Positions 1 to 10,987 are shown, counted from the stretch's first letter. The stretch: DNA of 64,000 nucleotides from Collinsella aerofaciens (GCF_901212495.1 NZ_CAAKNY010000017.1:12221-76220); one strand, 5' to 3'. Numbers and translations are program-made. The notes: a model not told the origin generated them from the sequence alone.

Positions 1-984
1 GATCTCGCCCGTCTTCTCGTAGTGGTCGATGCCCTCAAAGAGGTTCTTCTCGCGCGTCTCCTCAACCTCATTCGCACGGGTGCGCTCGGGGTTGGAATGC
101 TCGACGAACTCCTTCTGCTGCAGGTAGTAGTTCAGATACGTGTTGGGCAGGTACTCCGGGAAGCACTCCATGATCTCGTACTCGCCCTTCCAGACGTAGT
201 ACCAGCTGCCCTTGGTGTGGCGGTTCTGCTCGGGGTGCTCGTCGGCGGCCTCCTCGGGCTTCTTGGACATCAGCGAGCTCATGCCCTTGAGGTACGAATC
301 GGGCAGCAGGATCTCATGCTCCTTGATGTACTCGCGCAGCTGCGGGAGCACCTCCTCACCCTTGTGGCGAATCGAGGTAAACCAACCAAAGTGGTTGAGG
401 CCAAAGTAATCGTACTCAACGTCCTTCTTGTCGATATCGAGCGCGGCGCAAACCACGTCGATGATCGCGATCGGCATGTCGCAGATGTTGATAATACGAG
501 CGTTGGGGCGCAGCACACGGCAGCCCTCGGAGACGATGGCGGCAGGGTTGGAGTAATTGAGAATCCAGTAGTCCTTCTTAGCGTACTTCTCAACGTCATC
601 GATCAGCTCGACCATGGGGAAGATGGTGCGCATGCCATAGGCAAGGCCGCCGCAACCGCAGGTCTCCTGACCCACGCAGCCGTGGCGCAACGGAATCTTC
701 TCGTCCTGCTCGCGCATGGTGTAGCCGCCCACGCGCATCTGGGCAAATACGAAGCTCGCGTCGGTAAAAGCCGTCTTTTTGTCGGTGGTCACCGTGAGCT
801 TGATGTCCAGGCCGAGGTCCTCGTGCAAAATCCAGTCCACGAGCACGCCGATCTTGCGCTGGCGCTCCTCGTTGATGTCGTACAGGCGAATCTCGTCAAC
901 GTCGAGCTCGTCCTTGCGCAGGGCGATGGACTTGACGATGCCGGGGGTAAAGGTGGATCCGCCACCACACAGAGTAATGATCAT
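1..984 (-). CDS. Glycoside hydrolase family 4, 6-phospho-alpha-glucosidase type (3' end outside window)
   Basis: Hydrolyses the phosphorylated disaccharide delivered by the neighbouring PTS permease; GH4 enzymes use NAD+ and a divalent metal and a redox elimination mechanism in the cytoplasm. About 328 residues are visible of a family length near 440, and the C-terminus is cut by the window edge. The N-terminus begins MIITLCGGGST, the GH4 nucleotide-binding glycine loop. The metal-site motif CDMP and the GLNHFGW segment are present. The ATG lies 3 bp after the EIICB stop codon, with a GGAG ribosome site inside the end of that gene, so the two are translationally linked. Alpha rather than beta specificity is inferred from the alpha-glucoside-like EIICB next to it. 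Confidence 0.88.
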   Translation of the reverse strand, partial: MIITLCGGGSTFTPGIVKSIALRKDELDVDEIRLYDINEERQRKIGVLVDWILHEDLGLDIKLTVTTDKKTAFTDASFVFAQMRVGGYTMREQDEKIPLRHGCVGQETCGCGGLAYGMRTIFPMVELIDDVEKYAKKDYWILNYSNPAAIVSEGCRVLRPNARIINICDMPIAIIDVVCAALDIDKKDVEYDYFGLNHFGWFTSIRHKGEEVLPQLREYIKEHEILLPDSYLKGMSSLMSKKPEEAADEHPEQNRHTKGSWYYVWKGEYEIMECFPEYLPNTYLNYYLQQKEFVEHSNPERTRANEVEETREKNLFEGIDHYEKTGEI

Positions 985-987
985 TGT

Positions 988-2604
988 TTACTGCTCCTTC
1001 TCAATTGCGTTCTCGACCTTGTCGCGCATCTCGGCGACCTTCATGCCAAAGATGATCTGGATATTGTTGCCGTTGCGGTTGATGCCGCTGTTGGGCACGT
1101 GGTTGATGAGGTTCTCATCGATGAGGTCCGGGTTCTTAACGTTCACGCGAAGACGCGTAAAGCAGTTCTCGAGCTCCTCGATGTTGTCCTTGCCGCCAAG
1201 ACCTGCGACCAGGTCGGCAATGCCCGCATCGACGCCCTCTTCGGGAGCTGCGGCAACAGCGCCCTGCTTCACCGCGACAGACGCGGCAGCCTCGCCCTCG
1301 GCAACGGACTCAGCGAGCTCGGACTCCTCCTCGCGGCCAGGCGTGTGGAGGTTGAGCTTCTTGATGAGGAAGGTGAAGAGGAAGAAGTACAGCGCGGCGT
1401 TGACGACTCCAAGCACCAGCATAACCGGCCAGTTGGTCTTATCGACACCCAGGACCAGGTTGGAGACCACGATGTTGATGATGCCGCCTGCAGTCGAAGC
1501 GGGCACGGAGAGGACCTTGAGCAGAACCAGGAAGATACCGGAAAGAACCGAGTGAACGACAAAGAGCACGGGAGCGGCAAAGACAAAGAGGAAGTCCATG
1601 GGCTCGGTGACACAGGAGAGCACGGCGGTGATGATCAGCGGGATGATAACGGCCTTGGTCTTATCCTTGTTCCCCTTGTAAGCGGTGAAGATAAAGGCGA
1701 GACCGATACCGATGTAGGGCCACAGGTTGTTGAAGGTGTAGCTGTTGAAGTAGGTGCTATCGGAGAAGGGCTGGCCCGTCATTGCCATCTCGGCAACACG
1801 GATGGGGTAGGCGCCGGCGATAACCTGATCGCCCAGCGTAAGGGTGCCACCCACATCGGAGAACTGGAACGGGGTGTAGATGAGGTGGTGCAGACCGGTG
1901 GGAACGAGCAGCTTGTTGAGCATGCCGTAAATGAACAGACCGATGTTGCCCGACTCCTTAATGATGCCGGCAACGGAGGAGATAGCACCCTGAACCGGAG
2001 GCCAAACGATGCAGAAGCCAGCACCCATGATCCAGGAAATGATGATCATGATCAGGAACGGAAAGCGAACGCCCGAGAACATCGAAAGGGCAATGGGGAA
2101 CTGCTTGTTCGAGTACTTGTTGAACACGGCACCGGTGATGCAACCAAGAATGATGCCGCCAAACACGCCGGTATCGAGCACCTGAATGCCCATAACGGTG
2201 GCCTGGCCGGTTCCGGTTAGGCCGAGCATGCCGCTCGCATCGGCAAGAGAGCCGGTAGCGTTGAGCACGATGGTGTTAGCTTGCAGGAACAGGAAAAACG
2301 ACATCAGGGCGATCAGAGAAGCATGACCCTTGTTCTTCTTTGCCATGGCGCCGGCGATGCCCACGCAGAACAGAATCGAGAGGTTGTTGATGATAAACAT
2401 CAGCGACTGATAGACAACGGCGCCCACGAGCTGGAACGGACCGGAGCCCAGCACAGGGATCACGGCGCAGATGGTCTTGTTGGTCAGAATGATGCCCACG
2501 ATGAGCAAAATGCCGGCAACCGAGAGATACATCATCGGCTGGACGATCGACTTCGCGAACACCTCCAACGGCGCTTTGAAATTGAACTTCTTTTTTGCGG
2601 TCAT
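988..2604 (-). CDS. PTS alpha-glucoside/maltose-type EIICB permease
   Basis: Membrane transporter that imports and phosphorylates a glucoside; glucose-family PTS. The 538-residue protein has an EIIC region of about ten hydrophobic segments (roughly residues 1-420), a charged linker, and a C-terminal EIIB domain with the phospho-acceptor Cys481 in NCFTRLRV. The frame stays open upstream to a TTG at 2631, but the ATG at 2604 has a GGAAGGGAAG ribosome site at the right distance and starts the conserved MTAKKK sequence, so I chose it. It has no EIIA domain of its own; the EIIA encoded at 3577-4089 is the obvious donor. GH4 follows 3 bp downstream. Confidence 0.9.
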   Translation of the reverse strand: MTAKKKFNFKAPLEVFAKSIVQPMMYLSVAGILLIVGIILTNKTICAVIPVLGSGPFQLVGAVVYQSLMFIINNLSILFCVGIAGAMAKKNKGHASLIALMSFFLFLQANTIVLNATGSLADASGMLGLTGTGQATVMGIQVLDTGVFGGIILGCITGAVFNKYSNKQFPIALSMFSGVRFPFLIMIIISWIMGAGFCIVWPPVQGAISSVAGIIKESGNIGLFIYGMLNKLLVPTGLHHLIYTPFQFSDVGGTLTLGDQVIAGAYPIRVAEMAMTGQPFSDSTYFNSYTFNNLWPYIGIGLAFIFTAYKGNKDKTKAVIIPLIITAVLSCVTEPMDFLFVFAAPVLFVVHSVLSGIFLVLLKVLSVPASTAGGIINIVVSNLVLGVDKTNWPVMLVLGVVNAALYFFLFTFLIKKLNLHTPGREEESELAESVAEGEAAASVAVKQGAVAAAPEEGVDAGIADLVAGLGGKDNIEELENCFTRLRVNVKNPDLIDENLINHVPNSGINRNGNNIQIIFGMKVAEMRDKVENAIEKEQ

Positions 2605-2703
2605 AACGGTACTTCCCTTCCTTTTCCGCAAATTGAGATAGGTGTGCCCTGGACAAGACCGTGAGCCTTGCCTTATATCAATCGATGTGTGGGCACGTTA
2701 TGC

Positions 2704-3570
2704 CTAGAGACCAGGTTCTCCAAGCAGGTTAACAATGTGATATGCGAGATAACTCTTCTCGGCATCGGTAACGACAACGTTATAGGTAGACGACAAGTGG
2801 GCGGCTATGGCGTCCGCGCACGAGAACGCGCACGGATACTTAGTTTCATCGATTCGGAACAGCGCATCGTCATTGATCTGCCCGGCCGCGGGGTCAAGCG
2901 CCCGCTGTGCGAAAAACTGCAGGTGGCGGACGAAACGCTCATAGGGCAACGAGGTGTCGTCGAGGGTCGCAGTGTAACGATCGGAAACAATCGCGAGTAC
3001 GTCGCGAACAAGCTGGACCGAGATGATGAGACGGTCGGAGCGTTGCGGCATGGTGGCGTTGACGATATGCAGCGTAATAAAACCCTGCTCTTCTTCGCTC
3101 ATCTGGATGCCCATATACTCCTTGACAATCTGCAGCGCACGGCCAGCTAGCGCGTACTCCTTGCGATAGAACTGCTGTATCTCGAGCAGCAGCGGGTTCT
3201 CGCAGGGAACGCCTTTGCGCTCGCGCTCCAAAGCAAGGCTGATATGGTCTGCGAGAGCGATGAGGATCTTGTCATTGATATCGACATTGAGCTCTCGACG
3301 AAGCATCTGAACGATGTCCTCGGAAATCACGAGGTTGACGGTGGGGATGGACTCTAGAAGATGTGCCAAGCGGTCAATCGTACGCGAATCCTGAGAAGTG
3401 CCCTCCTGCAACGCGTAGGTCTTTTCGACCGATGCCTCGTCGATGGAATCGCCGGCATGACGGCCAAAGCAGAGGCCTCGACCGATGACGATGAGCTCGG
3501 AGCCATCGTCCGAAGTGACCATTGCGACGTTGTTGTTAAAAACTCGCTTGATAACCACGGTACCCACCAC
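2704..3570 (-). CDS. BglG/LicT-family transcription antiterminator
   Basis: RNA-binding regulator that stabilises an antiterminator hairpin when the operon sugar is present. Residues 1-60 form the co-antiterminator RNA-binding domain (VVIKRVFNNNVAM start). Two PRD domains follow, with the conserved phosphorylatable histidines at about 109 and 168 (PRD1) and 216 and 278 (PRD2). The length of 288 aa is normal for the family. It starts 6 bp after the EIIA stop and precedes EIICB by 99 bp. The likely target is the hairpin at 4170-4205 in the leader of the same operon, which would make this an autoregulated sugar-inducible unit. Confidence 0.92.
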   Translation of the reverse strand: MVGTVVIKRVFNNNVAMVTSDDGSELIVIGRGLCFGRHAGDSIDEASVEKTYALQEGTSQDSRTIDRLAHLLESIPTVNLVISEDIVQMLRRELNVDINDKILIALADHISLALERERKGVPCENPLLLEIQQFYRKEYALAGRALQIVKEYMGIQMSEEEQGFITLHIVNATMPQRSDRLIISVQLVRDVLAIVSDRYTATLDDTSLPYERFVRHLQFFAQRALDPAAGQINDDALFRIDETKYPCAFSCADAIAAHLSSTYNVVVTDAEKSYLAYHIVNLLGEPGL

Positions 3571-3576
3571 AAGAAT

Positions 3577-4089
3577 TTATTCGGAAAGCCAGATGACAGG
3601 CTCTTTAACAGCAACAGGGCCGGAAGCATGCTCTCGAAGAGTCGAGTTCTCCGAACGCTCGCACACGATAATGAAGACCGTGGGATCGAAGCCGGCGGCG
3701 CGGACCGCGTCGAAATCGACCTCGACGAGGGGCTGGCCCGCGTCGACATGGTCACCCTGGGCAACAAGCGCATGGAAGCCCTTGCCCTCAAGCTTAACAG
3801 TGTCGATTCCGATATGCAGCATCACCTGAGCAGAGCTGTCGTCAGACATGATGCCCAGCGCGTGCTCAGTCGGAAACAGCGCCGCGACGGTGCCGGAAAC
3901 AGGAGCGCACACCGTTCCCTCTTGGGGAACCACGGCAACACCATCGCCCACTGCACGGCTGCTAAAAGCGGGGTCATTGGTTTTTTCTAGATGAACAAGC
4001 TCGCCGGAAACGGGAGCGAGGATTTCGAACTCGGAGGTTGCAGTCTTCTGCTCATCCGAGTCCCCCATAAGGCGAGAAAAGAAACCCAT
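3577..4089 (-). CDS. PTS glucose-type EIIA (Crr-like)
   Basis: Cytoplasmic phosphocarrier passing phosphate from HPr to EIIB domains. At 170 aa it has the full EIIA-Glc fold signature: the FEILAPVSGE start of the core, supporting His76 in TEHA, and phospho-acceptor His92 in LHIGIDTVKLEGKGF. I chose the ATG at 4089 (MGFFSRLM), preceded by AAGGGA; a longer frame to 4152 lacks a ribosome site. It is the first gene of the operon and could serve EIICB at 988-2604. Because the MurP permease at 46255-47685 also lacks an EIIA domain, it may serve that too (inference). Confidence 0.92.
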   Translation of the reverse strand: MGFFSRLMGDSDEQKTATSEFEILAPVSGELVHLEKTNDPAFSSRAVGDGVAVVPQEGTVCAPVSGTVAALFPTEHALGIMSDDSSAQVMLHIGIDTVKLEGKGFHALVAQGDHVDAGQPLVEVDFDAVRAAGFDPTVFIIVCERSENSTLREHASGPVAVKEPVIWLSE

Positions 4090-4169
4090 GGTGGCATGTC
4101 CCTTCATATATATAGCCCAACCAAAATCAAACGAATGCGTCCATAGAGACACACCCGTTCAAAGACTTT

Positions 4170-4205
4170 GGTTAGGCCCACGTCCGAGGGACTCGGTAAC
4201 CTTCC
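4170..4205 (-). promoter_or_regulatory. Candidate ribonucleic antiterminator (RAT) hairpin in the alpha-glucoside operon leader
   Basis: Read on the minus strand, the segment has GGTTA (from 4201) pairing with TAACC (to 4170) around an inner CCGAG/CTCGG stem. It shares the GTTAC core and CCTAA-type 3' end of known BglG/LicT RAT sites. It sits about 80 bp upstream of the EIIA start, and the operon encodes a BglG-type regulator. I could not see a clear overlapping intrinsic terminator, so this is a candidate only. Confidence 0.45.
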
Positions 4206-4263
4206 GCATTTCTTTTTACGGGAGTTATTGTAGGCAACAGCAAAGCCAGAATAATCATTATGA

Positions 4264-4298
4264 CCGGTGAACGGTATTTTTTCTCCGATAAACGGTAT
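4264..4298. promoter_or_regulatory. Pair of 14-bp direct repeats upstream of the PTS operon, candidate operator
   Basis: CCGGTGAACGGTAT (4264-4277) and CCGATAAACGGTAT (4285-4298) match at 12 of 14 positions and are spaced exactly 21 bp, two helical turns. Each copy contains a CCG-n5-CGG dyad. They lie 60-95 bp upstream of the RAT hairpin, next to an AT-rich TAATGATTAT stretch on the minus strand that could hold the -10 box. The spacing suggests two bound regulator dimers on one DNA face. Confidence 0.4.
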
Positions 4299-4370
4299 CT
4301 ATGCGGCACTTAGGGACGATCCTTTTCTGCCGGCACTCAGGGACACTCCTTGCTCTGACCCCTTTGCACC

Positions 4371-4405
4371 AAAAAGGGCCCCAAGCGTAGTTGCTCGGGG
4401 CCCTT
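4371..4405 (-). terminator. Intrinsic terminator of the DEAD-box helicase gene
   Basis: On the minus strand AAGGGCCCC and GGGGCCCTT form a strong stem with a short loop, followed by TTT. It starts 33 bp beyond the helicase stop codon. Upstream of the PTS operon, 4301-4370 holds only two related fragments around GGCACTYAGGGAC and no gene. Confidence 0.8.
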
Positions 4406-4437
4406 GGTTCGCCTCGCCCTAGCGGGCGACGCGTATG

Positions 4438-6675
<2,238 letters not shown>

Positions 6676-6957
6676 ATGTTGTTGTTCCTTTTCTGCACGC
6701 GCAATGGGCGCGGCATGCGGCCGCGCGGGCGTGCTTGGTAGTGCGCTAATACATACAAAAACAGGTGCGCACAGAGAGGACGTTGCTCAGCACGCTGGCG
6801 ATCGCTTTGGCAGCCCTATCACGCGCCGTCCAGACGCAGCGGCCCTAAGCGATGGAGCAGATTCGCCGCCGGTTAGTATACCCGTACTCCGTATGCCCCC
6901 ACGTAAACCACAGATGACGAGGCGGACGGGGCGGGCCCGAGGTGGGCCCGGCCGATT
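6676..6957. other. Divergent intergenic region, helicase side
   Basis: The 600 bp between the helicase start (6675) and the FHA gene start (7276) is divergent. This left part should hold the helicase promoter and 5' leader; I see GC-rich short dyads but no convincing -10/-35 pair. Array A occupies the middle of the region. Confidence 0.4.
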
Positions 6958-7095
6958 GTCTCAATCTGTAACATCTACAGGGCAAATCTTCCTCTACGTG
7001 TTACAGATCGAGACAAACGGTCGGCACGGTTCACAAACGTCTCAATCTGTAACAGTTACCGAGTAAAATCGGTCCTAATTGTTATAGATCAAGAC
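6958..7095. repeat. Palindromic array A (2 units)
   Basis: Units at 6958-7014 and 7039-7095, each 57 bp: 16-bp arm, 25-bp loop, inverted 16-bp arm; 24 bp between units. Left arms read GTCTCAATCTGTAACA. The right arms are TGTTACAGATCGAGAC and the diverged TGTTATAGATCAAGAC. Both loops carry the A-run form, meaning they lie in reverse orientation relative to most other copies. The array lies upstream of the FHA/kinase pair; array B lies downstream of that pair. Confidence 0.95.
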
Positions 7096-7162
7096 AGAGG
7101 GGGGATTTCCGTCCAGTCCAAACCAAATCTCTCGGTCTTCCTGCAATTTCGAACATGTGGCC

Positions 7163-7168
7163 TATAAT
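7163..7168 (+). promoter_or_regulatory. Probable -10 box for the FHA gene
   Basis: A perfect TATAAT lies 108 bp upstream of the GTG start in the divergent region, just right of array A. No good -35 hexamer is visible at 16-18 bp, so the call rests on the -10 alone. Confidence 0.35.
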
Positions 7169-7275
7169 GTTGCTTTGGTTACGCTACATGTTGCGCAGCC
7201 ATTTAATACGTCGCCCACCGGGGGCCATTAATTCCTATCGCCTTATTGGCTAGGAAGCAATCAAAGGAGGTATCC

Positions 7276-8238
7276 GTGGCAGCAGAGACGCCTTGCTCGG
7301 TCCTCTATAACGATATTCGCTCGTTCGGCGGTCTTAAACATCTCGAGATCGCCCGAATGCTCATCAATGGAAACTCTTATCTCGGCAGTACCCTGCTCGA
7401 GAAATGCTCTTCCAACCGCTCGTATCTCACCCGTTACATCGTCCATCGCGAGCCTGACCAGTGCGCGCCCGCCATCTACAGCGACTTTGCCGTCACCACG
7501 CTCAATCTTTCCGCGGCAATCTGCAGCAAGCTCGGCGGCGACGAGTCCGCCTATCAGGCAATCGCCGAGCACTATCGCGGCCCGGCCGCCAACGAAATGA
7601 TGTCGGCTCTCGCCAGCTACAAGCTGGACAGCCGCCTATATGCAAATGCCCTCAATCACATCGACAACTTTGACGGCAATGCCGTGCGCGAGAAGAGTAC
7701 GCTTTACCTTATGCTCTTTGTGGCAACGGGGGCGCTCGCCGACCCCATCCAAGGCGTGGCCACCGTCGAGCGCTTTTGCGACAGCAAGACAGGCGGGCAC
7801 TTTGGCACCACCGAAACTACCGTCGGACGTGGCTTTATGAGCAGCCTGGAGCAGCCGCACGCTGTCGCCCCCAACCTCGGTCTGCTCAGAACCCATGCCG
7901 ACAACTGCGCCGACATGCAAATCCATCCCCTCACACGCGATCCGCGCGGCACGGTAATTGGGTCCTTGCCCAAAACCTCGCCCAGCATCACCGATGTAGG
8001 CGCCGACGCATCGCGCGAGCATCTCCGCATTTGGCTCGAAGGTGGACACTGGTACGCCCAGGGCCTTGGGTCGACCAACGGCACAGTGCTCGAATCGGGC
8101 GCGGGCGACGGCGATATTGTGATTGAGCCGCCGCGCGACCAACGCGAACCCGGCAAGATCTATCCCCCGGTGGCAATCGAAAACAGCGACAGGCTCCATC
8201 TGGGTCTCTACACGACATTCCTTGTCATTGTGGACTAG
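7276..8238 (+). CDS. FHA-domain protein with unknown N-terminal region
   Basis: The FHA domain (about residues 225-320) binds phosphothreonine. The signature is present: the VIGSLPKTSP strand, the SREHL core and GLGSTNGT, with a final TTFLVIV strand. The N-terminal ~220 residues are mostly helical and I do not recognise them; they may be a scaffold. The GTG at 7276 was chosen because AAAGGAGG stands 5 bp before it; the frame is open to a TTG at 7246 with no ribosome site. The kinase gene follows 171 bp downstream on the same strand, so the likely phospho-ligand is the kinase or one of its substrates (inference). Confidence 0.82.
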   Translation: MAAETPCSVLYNDIRSFGGLKHLEIARMLINGNSYLGSTLLEKCSSNRSYLTRYIVHREPDQCAPAIYSDFAVTTLNLSAAICSKLGGDESAYQAIAEHYRGPAANEMMSALASYKLDSRLYANALNHIDNFDGNAVREKSTLYLMLFVATGALADPIQGVATVERFCDSKTGGHFGTTETTVGRGFMSSLEQPHAVAPNLGLLRTHADNCADMQIHPLTRDPRGTVIGSLPKTSPSITDVGADASREHLRIWLEGGHWYAQGLGSTNGTVLESGAGDGDIVIEPPRDQREPGKIYPPVAIENSDRLHLGLYTTFLVIVD

Positions 8239-8241
8239 CGC

Positions 8242-8278
8242 GGACGGCGATCGAAAGACGGTCGCCGTCCGTCTTTCG
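8242..8278 (+). terminator. Nested, mutually exclusive hairpins between the FHA and kinase genes
   Basis: GGACGGCGA (8242-8250) pairs with TCGCCGTCC (8262-8270), while the segment between them, CGAAAGACG (8252-8260), pairs with CGTCTTTCG (8270-8278). The two 9-bp stems interleave and cannot both form with 1-nt loops. The position, just after the FHA stop, suggests a terminator or attenuator; the T-tract is poor. Confidence 0.5.
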
Positions 8279-8409
8279 TCTTCTACCTTCTGCGTCGTAA
8301 ACGACAATACTCAGCGGTATACGTGGTCAGCGCGGCTATCATAGTACTTTATCGATATCCGCACTGCCCACGTATACGCGCGGCAAACCATGCCAGACAA
8401 AGGAACGCC

Positions 8410-10494
8410 ATGGATACTACCGATAGCGCCTATGGCGACAAACTCATCCATCTCGACACGTTCGATACCGCCGTGGCAGTCAACCCCAGCGCCGAGGACG
8501 ACGCCAAGCGTCGGTTTATGACGCTTATTCTTCAAACGACCCGTCGCAACAACGGCAACATCGGGCACGTACTGCGCGCGACCAACACGAGCGGCGAGGT
8601 CTTTGCCGTCAAGCTACTCAAGGACAACGCCATCCTTTCCGGCCAAGCCCCCGACCGCTCCGCCGAGCAATCGGCCGCGCACCTGGCCAACACCGCCGCG
8701 CTGTTCGAGGAGTACCGTCATCTGTGTACCGTCTCGCACCTGCGCGGATTTCCGCGCGTCTATGGCTACGGATCGTGCGAGGACGACCCGCTTATCCTCA
8801 TGGAGTGGGTCGAGGGCACCTCGCTCAAGCAGGCGCTGCCTCTGCTTCCGCACGACGCCTCGGGCGGGCTGACCACCCAGATGGTCGCCGCCGTCGGAAA
8901 CGCCGTGCTTCGCGCGCTCTTGATGACCCAAGGCCTCGTGAATCCGGTCGTCCATCGCGACCTTTCGCCTGCCAATATCATGTTCCGCACCACCAGCCGA
9001 ACGCTTGAGCAGCAGATTGCCGATTGCTCCTTTGACCCCTGCCTCATCGACATGGGCTCCGCGACCATGGCACTCGGCGACGACACGATCACCCGGCGCG
9101 CCGACATCTGGCGCTTTGCCACGCCCGCATACGCCGCGCCCGAGATGCTCACGCAGGATATCGAAGGCATTGCGGCCCTTCGCCGCTCGCCCGCGATCGA
9201 CGCCTATGCGCTTTCGAGCATTCTGTACCAGCTCTACAGCGGTCGCAAACCGTTCGATGTTAAGTCGACGGGTGCCGCGGCAACCGGCTCGTTCTACCTC
9301 ATAAAGACCAAGACCAAGCCGGTACCGCTCGAGCCGCGATGCAATGACGACGAGGCGCTCGTCCAGATCATCATGAAAGGTATCTCGGTCGAACAGGGCG
9401 ATCGCCCTACCGAGCAGCAGATGCTCGAGGCGCTCTCGACATACCTCCCCGCTGCAGAATCTGAGGACCGCGGGGGCGCGGGCAATGACGCCGTAATCGA
9501 CATCGACTCCGGTACGCACCTTAAGGTCGACGTCGCCGGCGAGCGCGCACGAGAGATCCTGGAGCAGGCCCGTCACGATGCCATGACCCGCCGTCGCTTT
9601 ATTATCGGCGGCGTCGTTGCAGTCGTTGCGGGGCTCGGCGTCATTGGCGCGGCGACCCGTGGCTTTGGCATCCCCGACTACCTGGACGGCATCCGCAGCT
9701 CTCTTGACGACTACACCTGGGATCAGCTGCAGGAGATTTCGCTTAAGATTAAGGCCGCCGGGACCCGTAGCGAGGCACGCGAGATTGCCAAGCGCTATCA
9801 TCTGCTCGATGCCGATGGGCATATCCCCTATCCGTGCACCAAGCGCGTGAGGCTCACCAACGGGCTGCACGTCGGCGCACAACTCGTGGGCATCCGCCAC
9901 GACGAGCTTCTGGACGGAACGGGCAAGGCCGGACTGACGTTTATGTTCGATGCCGGCATTGCCGAACGCGACGCCGCGGCTGAACCGCCGAGCGCCGGCT
10001 GGGCAGATTGCGAGCTGCGGGAATGGCTCGACAGCGACGGCCTTAAGCTGCTGCCCAACGAGTTGCGCGCGCTCATCAAGTCTGTCAAAAAGATCTCGAA
10101 TAACGTTGGCGCCGCCAGAAGCGCATCGTGTCTGAGCGAGTTGTCCGCAACCCTTTGGCTGCCCGCCATGGTCGAGCTGTGTGGTACGCAACCGCCCGAT
10201 TCGTTTGCCGAGGACTTTCACTACCTGGCAGACGTCTACAACGGCGAGGGCAAGGAGTACCAACTCTTCCGCGAGCTCAAGGTAAGTCCGTATACCACGA
10301 ACGAGACGTTGGTTCGCCAGTGGAAGGGCAAGGACATCTGTTGGTGGGAACGAACGGTGAGTCCCGACACATCGGAGAGCGAAGGCACACTCTATATAAA
10401 TCGCGTGGGGCACGACGGCGACGTCTTTACGTACGCAACGCCTGCGGACAGCCCCAAGAAGCGAACCTGCGTGATCCCCGGATTCTGTATCTAG
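8410..10494 (+). CDS. Membrane-anchored Ser/Thr protein kinase with extracytoplasmic DUF6273-like domain
   Basis: Hanks-type kinase. Residues ~35-345 are the catalytic domain: invariant Lys68 in FAVKLL, catalytic Asp184 and Asn189 in VHRDLSPANI, DMG (Asp214) where DFG is usual, and a YAAPEM activation segment end. The glycine-rich loop is poor (GNIGHVL). One membrane segment (~396-414) follows an Arg-rich stop. The outer ~280 residues resemble DUF6273-type sensor domains, with GWADCELREWL and LPAMVEL strings. I chose the ATG at 8410 (AAAGGAA upstream) rather than the far upstream frame start. It pairs with the FHA gene upstream. Array B begins 42 bp after the stop. Confidence 0.85.
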   Translation: MDTTDSAYGDKLIHLDTFDTAVAVNPSAEDDAKRRFMTLILQTTRRNNGNIGHVLRATNTSGEVFAVKLLKDNAILSGQAPDRSAEQSAAHLANTAALFEEYRHLCTVSHLRGFPRVYGYGSCEDDPLILMEWVEGTSLKQALPLLPHDASGGLTTQMVAAVGNAVLRALLMTQGLVNPVVHRDLSPANIMFRTTSRTLEQQIADCSFDPCLIDMGSATMALGDDTITRRADIWRFATPAYAAPEMLTQDIEGIAALRRSPAIDAYALSSILYQLYSGRKPFDVKSTGAAATGSFYLIKTKTKPVPLEPRCNDDEALVQIIMKGISVEQGDRPTEQQMLEALSTYLPAAESEDRGGAGNDAVIDIDSGTHLKVDVAGERAREILEQARHDAMTRRRFIIGGVVAVVAGLGVIGAATRGFGIPDYLDGIRSSLDDYTWDQLQEISLKIKAAGTRSEAREIAKRYHLLDADGHIPYPCTKRVRLTNGLHVGAQLVGIRHDELLDGTGKAGLTFMFDAGIAERDAAAEPPSAGWADCELREWLDSDGLKLLPNELRALIKSVKKISNNVGAARSASCLSELSATLWLPAMVELCGTQPPDSFAEDFHYLADVYNGEGKEYQLFRELKVSPYTTNETLVRQWKGKDICWWERTVSPDTSESEGTLYINRVGHDGDVFTYATPADSPKKRTCVIPGFCI

Positions 10495-10536
10495 GCGGCG
10501 GGCGTCTTGCCGTGACGGAACCCCTCCCCGGCAATT

Positions 10537-10915
10537 GTCTCGATCTGTAACACTAGCTCGGCAGACACAGGTCTAGATGTTACAGAACGAGACAAACCCC
10601 AACCCCGCGAGACAACATCTTAATCTGTAACAGTAAGGGGTCTAAAACCTCTCTAGATGTTACAGATCAAGACATTTGAGTTGACCGCGGACGGTTTGTC
10701 TCGATCTGTAACAGTTAGAGGTCATATTTGGTGCTAGATGTTACAGATTGAGACATTAAGTTTTTTTGCCGAAGGTTCGTCTCAATCTGTAACACCTGGA
10801 GCCCAAAAACCGGTCTTGCTGTTACAGATCGAGACAAACCAAAACCTCACAATACAAAATCTCGATCTGTAACAGTTAGAGGTCATTTTCCCTGCTAGAT
10901 GTTACAGATTGAGAT
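10537..10915. repeat. Palindromic array B (5 units, largest in window)
   Basis: Units at 10537-10593, 10617-10673, 10698-10754, 10779-10835 and 10859-10915. Start-to-start distances are 80, 81, 81 and 80 bp. Every unit is 16+25+16 bp. Loops of units 3 and 5 are nearly identical over their first half (GTTAGAGGTCAT), while units 2 and 4 match the consensus only when reversed, so orientation alternates within the array. Unit 2 has a variant left arm (ATCTTAATCTGTAACA) whose T at position 5 is compensated by A in its right arm. Confidence 0.97.
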
Positions 10916-10987
10916 GAATGGCTGGACAGCGATAGCCCGGCAGTCAGTCTCCTTCTGTAGCGAAATGTCATACATTTCTTTCTGAAC

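Noticed and set aside
10537..10915. Array B as a CRISPR array
   Set aside because: Period is regular, but the repeats alternate in orientation, the 25-bp interiors share a consensus instead of being unique, and no cas gene is in the window.
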